Positions 32,231 to 37,702 of a stretch of DNA of 37,702 bases are shown here, piece after piece (the stretch's first letter is position 1; each line of letters begins with the position of its first letter). Source of the DNA: an uncultured Clostridia bacterium (GTDB lineage: Bacteria; Bacillota; Clostridia; Oscillospirales; CAG-272); the NCBI GenBank assembly GCA_947624945.1, contig CANQMJ010000001.1, forward strand, positions 1-37,702. Direction: 5' to 3'. A model generated the notes under the pieces. The model searched no databases. It saw only the letters and a program-made list of their open reading frames with translations, and had not been told where the DNA came from. The translations under genes and the position numbers were made by a program.

Positions 32231-32752
32231 ATGGACAAGGGAAAAACGGGACGTTATATAGCGGCGCGCCGCCGCGCGGCGGGACTGACGCAGGAGCAGC
32301 TCGGGGAGCGGCTCGGCGTGTCGTATAAGACCGTGTCGCGCTGGGAGAGAGGCACATATATGCCCGATATCGAAATGCTCGAGGCACTGGCGGCGACATT
32401 TTCGGTCACGGTCGACGAGATCATAGCGGGCGAGGACAAAATAAACGCGCGCGGCGTTGTCGGTGACGTAAATATCAACACAGACGGCGCAACCGCAAAA
32501 CCCGACGCAGACGACGCCGCGCCGTCCGCGTTCACTGTCGGCGACCGCGCCGCATACTTCAAGCGCAAATGGCTCCGCGACCATATCGCGTTCATCGTGA
32601 CCGTCTACGTTGTGATAGCCGCCGTCGGGATATTCGCCGTGCTGCGCGTCGGCACGGTCGCGGCTGTGCTGATGGCGCTCGCATCGGCTGCCGCCGCAGT
32701 ATATTTCCGCAATTCGATGATGGCGTATGTCGAGGCGCGCGTGTGGAAATGA
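32231..32752 (+). CDS. XRE-family regulator with two C-terminal membrane segments
   Basis: The product has 173 residues. The helix-turn-helix (about 8-65) has RRRAAGLTQEQLGERLGVSYKTVSRWERG and DIEMLEALAATFSVTVDEII. An Asp/Ala-rich linker (70-105) is followed by a basic KRKWLRDH and two hydrophobic segments (about 119-138 and 140-160), so the regulator is probably held at the membrane. The ATG at 32231 follows GGAGGTGGG; the upstream in-frame start at 32213 would overlap the ribosome-binding site. It belongs to a common Clostridia group of membrane-tethered XRE proteins whose signals are mostly unknown. Confidence 0.82.
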   Translation: MDKGKTGRYIAARRRAAGLTQEQLGERLGVSYKTVSRWERGTYMPDIEMLEALAATFSVTVDEIIAGEDKINARGVVGDVNINTDGATAKPDADDAAPSAFTVGDRAAYFKRKWLRDHIAFIVTVYVVIAAVGIFAVLRVGTVAAVLMALASAAAAVYFRNSMMAYVEARVWK

Positions 32753-32772
32753 CGCCGCATACGTTAAAACAA

Positions 32773-32794
32773 AAAGGGGGCAAACGCCCCCTTT
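32773..32794. terminator. Bidirectional terminator between convergent genes
   Basis: A 9-bp stem (32773-32781 with 32786-32794) and a 4-base loop. A-rich on the left and T-rich on the right, it can act for both the plus-strand regulator and the minus-strand LRR gene. Confidence 0.85.
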
Positions 32795-32807
32795 ACTATA
32801 TATTGCC

Positions 32808-34091
32808 TTAATACGTCTCGATCATTTTGCCTTCGCTTTGCGCCCACGCTTCCGCAAACGAACCGGCAGGAACGTGGAACTTGATGTTTCCGCAGCCGTT
32901 GAACGCCGCCTCAGAAATGTCCGTGACGCCCTCGTGCAGCGTCAGGTCGGCAAGGCTCGAACAGTCGGTGAACAGCATCGTCGACACTGTCGTAACGCCC
33001 TTCGGTACGGTGAACGCGCGCAGCGAGCGGCATCCGGCGAACGCGGACGGCCCCATCGTGGTCATCGTGTCGGGGAGGTTTATCTCGACGAGCGTCGTGC
33101 AGTCTCTGAACGTGTTGCGCACAAGCTCCGTCACAGAATCGGGCACCGTCACCGACGTGAGCGACTTGCACGACTCGAATGCGCCCTCGCCGATAGAAGT
33201 CACAGACGAAGGGATATTGAGTTCCTTAAGCGACGAACAGTATATGAACGCCTCGCGTCCGATGGACGTCACCGTCGACGGGATCGTGCACGACGTCATC
33301 GACGAGCACTTGTAGAATACGTGCTCGGGCAGCTCCGTCACGCCTTCGGGGACGACGGCGGACGGGAGCGACTCGCAGTCCATGAACGCGCTCGAGCCGA
33401 TAGATGTTACGGTCGAGGGGATAGTGAAATCGGAAAGAGAGACGCAGTCGACGAACGTGTTCACGCCTATCGCGGTCACTGCCCCTTCGAATTTCACCGA
33501 TTTGAGCGACGAGCATCCGGCAAACAGACCGTCGGGCGCCGTCGTTATCTTCGCGGGCAGTGTCGCCGATTCGAGAGACGTACAGTTGAAGAATATGCGC
33601 GTGCCTATATTTTCAAGCGTCGACGGGAACGTGACCGAGCGAAGCGCGCGGCACTCGCTGAACGCCATATTGCCGATAGTCGTGACGCCTTCGGGGATCA
33701 CGATGCTCTCGAGCGCGCTGCAGCTCGCGAACGCGTTTTCGCCTATCTCGACGAGTCCTGCGCCGAGCGTGACCGTCGTCATGCCCTTCGTGCCGCGGAA
33801 CGCGTCCTTGCCTATTTTCGTTATCGTGTCGGGCAGCGTTATCGACTCGAATATCTCGTCGACGAACGCCTCGTCCGCGATCTCCGTTATCGGAACGCCC
33901 TTGTACTCGTCGGCGACGGTGACGTTCTTCGACTCGCCCACATAGCGCACGATAACGGCGTGGTCGCCGACTATCTCGCAGCGCACGCCGAACGTGCCCT
34001 TCCCGCACGATGTCAAAACAAACAGCGCCGTCACGGCGGCGAGCACGAACGCAAAGACTGCGGTCTTCTTCAATATCCCGACATTTTTCAT
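32808..34091 (-). CDS. BspA-like leucine-rich-repeat lipoprotein
   Basis: The 427-residue protein has a signal sequence ending in lipobox FVLTSC (Cys29). About fourteen consecutive LRR_5 (BspA/TpLRR) repeats of 22-23 residues follow; the recurring core is I(P)xxVTxIGxxAFxxCxSLxS. The last repeats decay into a short cap ending SEGKMIETY. Such proteins sit on the cell surface and mediate binding to host or other-microbe ligands. Here there is only the lipid anchor. The minus-strand start at 34091 follows GAGGGG with 9-base spacing. It is a single-gene unit. Confidence 0.92.
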   Translation of the reverse strand: MKNVGILKKTAVFAFVLAAVTALFVLTSCGKGTFGVRCEIVGDHAVIVRYVGESKNVTVADEYKGVPITEIADEAFVDEIFESITLPDTITKIGKDAFRGTKGMTTVTLGAGLVEIGENAFASCSALESIVIPEGVTTIGNMAFSECRALRSVTFPSTLENIGTRIFFNCTSLESATLPAKITTAPDGLFAGCSSLKSVKFEGAVTAIGVNTFVDCVSLSDFTIPSTVTSIGSSAFMDCESLPSAVVPEGVTELPEHVFYKCSSMTSCTIPSTVTSIGREAFIYCSSLKELNIPSSVTSIGEGAFESCKSLTSVTVPDSVTELVRNTFRDCTTLVEINLPDTMTTMGPSAFAGCRSLRAFTVPKGVTTVSTMLFTDCSSLADLTLHEGVTDISEAAFNGCGNIKFHVPAGSFAEAWAQSEGKMIETY

Positions 34092-34359
34092 GTAAAAATC
34101 CCCTCAAAACGCATATATTCACATATCAGTATACCAAATCCGCCGATGTAAATCAATAACCGACGCCAAAGTTTACAATCTGTTAATATTTCTTTCTCAG
34201 CAGATCGAGCGACGGTATCACCACACTTTTCGCAAAGCGGAAAGTGTGGTGATACCGTCTGCGGCGCCGCGCGCACGCTCAAAATCGCGCGAAAACGCGA
34301 GATTTTGAGAGCTTACCGAAACAAAACTTAAAATTTCGAAAAAAATTTCAGAAAAACTC
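34092..34359. other. Non-coding region with two long hairpins
   Basis: I see no gene between the LRR gene start and the rplM promoter. The region carries a 23-bp hairpin (34211-34259) and an imperfect A/T-cored hairpin (about 34277-34312). The 5' side, nearest the LRR gene, is AT-rich and should contain its promoter on the minus strand, which I could not place. Confidence 0.6.
34211..34259. repeat. 23-bp hairpin
   Basis: GACGGTATCACC and the following bases pair with 34237-34259 around a 3-base loop, with a single mismatch (a G-T pair). The inner part, CACTTTTCGC-AAA-GCGGAAAGTG, resembles the hairpin at 23201-23226. It has no T-run. Confidence 0.65.
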
Positions 34360-34388
34360 TTGACAAAGACACATCGGTATTGTATAAT
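34360..34388 (+). promoter_or_regulatory. Consensus sigma-A promoter of rplM-rpsI
   Basis: TTGACA (34360-34365), 17 bp, TATAAT (34383-34388). Both hexamers are perfect. A leader of roughly 60 bases precedes rplM; an autoregulatory L13 leader could lie here, but I could not fold one convincingly. Confidence 0.9.
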
Positions 34389-34454
34389 CACACTCGCGCA
34401 AAGCGCACGAATATTTTGCAATTATTTGTTTTGTCATTACACGGAGGAAACATC

Positions 34455-34883
34455 ATGAAGACCTTTATGGTAAAAAAAGAGGATGTTTCGCGCAAGTGGT
34501 ACGTCATCGACGCCGCGGATAAGCCTCTCGGTAAGACCGCAGTCGCGGCGGCGACGATCTTGCGCGGCAAGCATCGTCCCGAGTTCACGCCCCATGTAGA
34601 CTGCGGCGAGTACGTCGTCATCATCAACGCCGAGAAGGCGGTCCTGACCGGCAAGAAGCTCACGCAGAAGTACTACCGCCGCCACTCAGGCTACATCGGC
34701 GGACTCAAGGAAGTCCAGTATAAAACGCTCATGGCTACGCGTCCCGAGCTCGCCATGGAGCTCGCCGTCAAAGGCATGCTCCCGAAGAATTCGATCGGCG
34801 ACAAGGCGATCACGCGTCTGCATGTTTATCGCGGACCCGAACACGATCAGGGCGCGCAGAAGCCCGAAGTTTACGAGATATAA
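34455..34883 (+). CDS. rplM: Ribosomal protein L13 (uL13)
   Basis: The 142-residue large-subunit protein binds 23S rRNA early in assembly. It shows the family's KWYVIDAADKPLGK, GKHRPEFTPHVDCGEYVVIINA, KYYRRHSGYIGGL and GMLPKN segments. Length is typical (about 140-145). The ATG at 34455 has GGAGG (34443-34447) upstream; the longer open frame from 34380 includes the promoter and is rejected. It is followed by rpsI 18 bases on, the universal bacterial pairing. Confidence 0.98.
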   Translation: MKTFMVKKEDVSRKWYVIDAADKPLGKTAVAAATILRGKHRPEFTPHVDCGEYVVIINAEKAVLTGKKLTQKYYRRHSGYIGGLKEVQYKTLMATRPELAMELAVKGMLPKNSIGDKAITRLHVYRGPEHDQGAQKPEVYEI

Positions 34884-34901
34884 GAAAGGACGGACCGATA
34901 A

Positions 34902-35303
34902 ATGTATACGAGTGCTAAACCCTATTTCTACGGAACAGGCAGAAGAAAGAAGTCCGTCGCGCGCGTCCGCATAGTGCCCGGCTCGGGCGCCGTTACGATC
35001 AACGGTCGCGACATCGACGATTACTTCGGTCTTGACACGCTCAAGCTCATCGTCAACCAGCCCTTCGCAGTCACCGACACAGAAGGCAAGTTCGACATCA
35101 TCGCCCTCGTTCACGGCGGCGGCTTCTCCGGTCAGGCGGGCGCTATCCGCCACGGACTTGCGCGCGCGCTCTGCGCCGCTGACGAGAATTTCCGCCCCGC
35201 GCTCAAGCGCGCCGGATTCCTTCGCCGCGACCCGCGTATGGTCGAGAGAAAGAAGTACGGCCTCAAAAAGGCTCGCCGTGCAAGCCAGTTCTCAAAGAGA
35301 TAA
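34902..35303 (+). CDS. rpsI: Ribosomal protein S9 (uS9)
   Basis: The 133-residue small-subunit protein reaches into the P site with its C-terminal tail. Key features are GTGRRKKSVARVR near the start, VHGGGFSGQAGAIRHGLARAL, and the basic end RMVERKKYGLKKARRASQFSKR, whose last Arg contacts tRNA. The ribosome-binding site AAAGGA lies in the gap after rplM. A terminator follows. Confidence 0.98.
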   Translation: MYTSAKPYFYGTGRRKKSVARVRIVPGSGAVTINGRDIDDYFGLDTLKLIVNQPFAVTDTEGKFDIIALVHGGGFSGQAGAIRHGLARALCAADENFRPALKRAGFLRRDPRMVERKKYGLKKARRASQFSKR

Positions 35304-35320
35304 AATCGAAAACATAAAAG

Positions 35321-35351
35321 AAAATCCCGCGTATGCGGGATTTTTGCTTTT
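35321..35351 (+). terminator. Rho-independent terminator of rplM-rpsI
   Basis: A 10-bp stem (35321-35330 with 35335-35344), a GTAT loop and a T-run (TTTTTGCTTTT). Confidence 0.92.
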
Positions 35352-35385
35352 GCCCATGTCGTAAAATTTTCTTTATTTTCCCGCT

Positions 35386-35409
35386 AACAAAACGGCCGCC
35401 GTATGCGTC
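35386..35409 (+). promoter_or_regulatory. Possible ECF-type promoter of the sigma-factor operon
   Basis: AAC (35386-35388) in an AACAAAAC context and CGTC (35406-35409) are 17 bp apart, resembling the AAC/CGTC elements of ECF-sigma promoters. No sigma-A promoter of similar quality lies in this gap. It would allow the sigma factor to activate its own operon. The motif is short and could occur by chance. Confidence 0.3.
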
Positions 35410-35458
35410 TTACTTTATGAAGGGCCCGAAAAAACAAGGATCGGAGGTTTTTGTTTAC

Positions 35459-36073
35459 ATGGACGACGCCGAAAAGGAACAAAAACAGACGAAAAAGCGT
35501 CCCGCCCTCTCTGACGCCGAGATAGTGGCGCTTTACCGCAAGCGGTATGAATCGGCGATAAGTGAGACTGAGACGAAATACGGCAGGCTGCTCTATTCTG
35601 TCGCGTATTCGATACTCGGCAGCCGCGAGGACGCGGAGGAATGCGTCAACGACACATACGTGCGTGCGTGGGAGTCTGTCGCGTTCGACGACCCCGACAA
35701 TCTGTCCGCATATCTGTGCCGCATCACGCGAAACCTCGCCATCGACATGTACAGGCGCGGACGCTCGCGCGCCGAGACGGCGACGGACGCGATGGATGAG
35801 CTTGCCGACGTCGTCGGCTCCGTCGACAGCGACACGATGACGGACCGCGTCGCGCTTACGAACGCGATAAACAGGTTTTTCATGTCGCTGCCGCCGAAAA
35901 AGCGCATGATCTTCATGCGCCGCTACTTCTACATGAACTCGACGAAGGAGATTGCGAAGATGCTCACGACGACGGACGGCGCAGTCCGCGTCACGCTTCA
36001 CGGATTGCGCAAAAAGCTGCGCGAATATCTCGAAGGCGAAGGGATCGTGTACGATACAAAGAAAGGAAAATGA
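35459..36073 (+). CDS. ECF-like sigma-70 family RNA polymerase sigma factor
   Basis: The 204-residue protein has a sigma region 2 (about 40-105) with EDAEECVNDTYVRAWE and YLCRITRNLAIDMYRR, and a region 4 (about 140-195) with LPPKKRMIFMRRYFY and STKEIAKMLTTTDGAVRVTLHG. It lacks regions 1 and 3, as ECF factors do. The start is uncertain: ATG 35459 follows GGAGG (35443-35447) with 11-base spacing, while ATG 35417 would add 14 residues without a clear site; I prefer 35459. It precedes its likely membrane partner by one base, the typical sigma/anti-sigma order. Confidence 0.88.
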   Translation: MDDAEKEQKQTKKRPALSDAEIVALYRKRYESAISETETKYGRLLYSVAYSILGSREDAEECVNDTYVRAWESVAFDDPDNLSAYLCRITRNLAIDMYRRGRSRAETATDAMDELADVVGSVDSDTMTDRVALTNAINRFFMSLPPKKRMIFMRRYFYMNSTKEIAKMLTTTDGAVRVTLHGLRKKLREYLEGEGIVYDTKKGK

Positions 36074-36074
36074 T

Positions 36075-37604
36075 ATGGCAAAAGCAACAAACGAAAGTAA
36101 ACTTAATATGCTCGTCGACGCTATCGGCGAGGTCAACGGCTACGCGATACGCGAATCCGTCGCGGGCAGCCGTGAAATGAAGGATTACAACAGAACGAAA
36201 TGGGGACTGAGAGCATCGGCGCTCGCGCTCGTCGCTGTCATGGGCATTACGACTGTGCTCATGCCGAGAAAGGGCGGCGCTGCCGTCGGACCCGAACCGG
36301 GAGCAGACGGCGCGGACGTGTACGCGGACACGTATGCGGACACGGAGGAAGTACCCGGCGAGGACAGTCTCGACGTGCTCGGCATCGTTTCGGGAAAGGT
36401 ATACGATATCGTGCCCGAGAACGACATGCTTGATCTGGCGGAAAAATATCTCGGCGAAGAGATCTCCGGCGCGACGTTCACATACTATCCCGGCACGCTT
36501 GATGAAAACACGCCCGACGGCCCCGTAATGTACGCAGGCATACATGTTGACGAAGGCGAGGCGGAGCTTTTGGCAAAGCTGCATCTGTCGGCGACGTGGG
36601 AGTCCGAGATAGTCGAGCAGTTCACAAGCGACGAATACGACAAGATCGCGGAAAAGTACGGTCTTTCCGACGGTTCGGGTACTGTCACTGTATCATGCGA
36701 CGGGTGCGAGCCTCTCGACATCAGCTTTGAGGGCGCGAAGGGACGCAACGTGAAGTGCCTTGAGTGCGGCGGCGAATATAAGCTGCTGTCGCACGGCGTC
36801 GCGGACGACGGCGTCACATACGCAGCCGTTTACAAATGCGAAAACGAGCATGAAGGCGATCTTGGCCGCGTCATCGTTCTGATACAGAAATACGGACGCA
36901 GCACGGACGGGAATGAATTCGTCGAGGACGTCAACGGCGACGGCATCAACGATTACGTGTATATTGGCTCCAAAACGGGGTACGATTACAGCACGTACGA
37001 CGGCATCATGCAGGCGCTCACGGACGCGATGTTCCGCATGAGGGACGATATCCCGATAATAGAGGGCGAGGGCTATGAAAACAAATCGTTCGATACGCTC
37101 GGACGTCTTCTCGACGCGGCGCTTGACGGCAAAACGCAGAAAGAGCTTCTCGAATACGTCGACCTCGGCGGCGGACGCATCAACAGAGGTCAGTTTTTAG
37201 AGCCGATGCGCATGATGACAGAGCGCTATCCCGAACAGATCGCGGGCGAGCACGAGATCATGGATGTGTTCGAGATGATGTGCCGTCTCGATCAGGAGGA
37301 GTATATGTCTGTTGATGATCTTCTTGAAAACAAATATATTTACAGTGAAATTTTCGGCAGCACCGACGCTCCCAGAACGACGGCGAACGGCGACGGCTCC
37401 GTAACAATTTCCTATGATTCGTGCGATATAAGGATCATATCGTTATACGGCGACGACGAAAAAACGGCCCCGCACTTCGATATTTTGGACGTAGAAGATC
37501 GGACGATCACGGTTCCCGCCGGATGCATCGGCGAGATCACCGTGGCTCCCGTAAGCGAATACGGAGTCATAGGCACTCCCGCGATCGTGTATGTCGGCAA
37601 GTGA
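36075..37604 (+). CDS. Membrane-anchored partner of the sigma factor, probable anti-sigma-like sensor
   Basis: The product has 509 residues. A soluble N-terminal part (1-42; KLNMLVDAIGEVNGYAIRE) and one membrane segment (about 43-63) are followed by a large extracytoplasmic region. This region holds a cysteine set that could bind zinc (C208, C211, C228, C231, C255) and a calcium-loop-like DVNGDGINDYVYIG (285-298) of the FG-GAP/dockerin type. The C-terminal part ends in a beta domain (IRIISLYGDDEK, TITVPAGCIGEITVAP). The N-terminal layout matches anti-sigma partners next to ECF factors in Clostridia. No classical zinc anti-sigma HxxxCxxC motif is seen, so the mechanism is unclear. AAAGGA (36062-36067) precedes the ATG, which is one base after the sigma stop. 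Confidence 0.7.
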   Translation: MAKATNESKLNMLVDAIGEVNGYAIRESVAGSREMKDYNRTKWGLRASALALVAVMGITTVLMPRKGGAAVGPEPGADGADVYADTYADTEEVPGEDSLDVLGIVSGKVYDIVPENDMLDLAEKYLGEEISGATFTYYPGTLDENTPDGPVMYAGIHVDEGEAELLAKLHLSATWESEIVEQFTSDEYDKIAEKYGLSDGSGTVTVSCDGCEPLDISFEGAKGRNVKCLECGGEYKLLSHGVADDGVTYAAVYKCENEHEGDLGRVIVLIQKYGRSTDGNEFVEDVNGDGINDYVYIGSKTGYDYSTYDGIMQALTDAMFRMRDDIPIIEGEGYENKSFDTLGRLLDAALDGKTQKELLEYVDLGGGRINRGQFLEPMRMMTERYPEQIAGEHEIMDVFEMMCRLDQEEYMSVDDLLENKYIYSEIFGSTDAPRTTANGDGSVTISYDSCDIRIISLYGDDEKTAPHFDILDVEDRTITVPAGCIGEITVAPVSEYGVIGTPAIVYVGK

Positions 37605-37702
37605 GATATGAAAGCATAAACAGGACCCCCGGGTAACTTCCAATAAAACAGTATCGAAGCAATACTGATATAGGGTAGTTGCCAAACAGGGGTGCAACAA
37701 AG
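37605..37702. other. End of window, no gene recognised
   Basis: The 98 bases after the last stop contain a small hairpin (CAGTAT at 37649-37654 with ATACTG at 37662-37667) and a C/G-rich patch, but no T-run terminator and no coding start I can support. Confidence 0.5.

Noticed and set aside
32727..34151. 474-codon plus-strand frame opposite the LRR gene
   Set aside because: It is a regular-looking Arg-rich shadow whose periodicity comes from the LRR repeats on the other strand.
34389..34454. L13 leader riboregulator upstream of rplM
   Set aside because: The position fits, but I could not build a convincing stem set by eye; a covariance-model search would decide.
37605..37702. Left end of a mobile element at the window edge
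   Set aside because: The C/G patch and small hairpin are suggestive, but too little sequence is available to support it.

Overview
The window looks like chromosomal DNA of an uncultured, anaerobic, GC-rich member of the Clostridia (Firmicutes). The main support is the classic Gram-positive cell-division neighbourhood ylmE-sepF-ylmG-ylmH-divIVA-ileS-lspA-rluD, joined to miaA and an HlyD-like adaptor. A PcrA-type helicase with a C-terminal Tudor-like domain, an L13-S9 operon, strong SD sequences, sigma-A promoters with 17-bp spacers and oxygen-sensitive enzymes (a type I serine dehydratase and a flavoprotein/ferredoxin pair) agree with this. Coding DNA is GC-rich, yet isoleucine is very often written ATA. 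No rRNA, tRNA, CRISPR array or recognisable transposase gene was seen. Assignments rest on motif recognition by eye; no database search was run.

Layout. 1-342: non-coding, with two large hairpins and a promoter for a cytosolic GH43-like glycosidase (343-1299). 1305-3725: PcrA/UvrD helicase. 3770-5043: a methyltransferase and a small lipoprotein that look like an insertion into the helicase terminator. 5182-15717: a long plus-strand operon running from miaA to rluD (tRNA modification, PLP homeostasis, Z-ring anchoring, polar scaffold, Ile-tRNA synthesis, lipoprotein signal peptidase, rRNA pseudouridylation). 15718-16070: a 353-bp non-coding element bounded by 56-bp perfect inverted repeats. 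16172-20385: a solute-binding lipoprotein and a FGGY sugar kinase.

20520-21160: a RelB/RelE-type toxin-antitoxin pair with a clear palindromic operator; the toxin has no ordinary start codon. 21263-22426 (minus): an SLC13/ArsB-like transporter. 22427-23405: a 979-bp non-coding stretch with three copies of a structured repeat and a consensus sigma-A promoter that has no obvious gene. 23406-26563: a ribbon-helix-helix regulator, a flavoprotein/ferredoxin pair and a small membrane protein. 26619-30813: serine dehydratase, polysaccharide deacetylase and recG, translationally coupled. 30991-32752: two XRE-type regulators. 32808-34091 (minus): a BspA-like leucine-rich-repeat lipoprotein. 34455-35303: rplM-rpsI behind a strong promoter. 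35459-37604: an ECF-like sigma factor and its likely membrane-bound partner.

The most interesting unexplained signals are the 22.5-23.2 kb repeat family, whose hairpin changes by compensatory substitutions between copies and which lies downstream of an orphan promoter; the 56-bp inverted-repeat element after rluD; the toxin start codon; and the apparent two-gene insertion that split the pcrA terminator.
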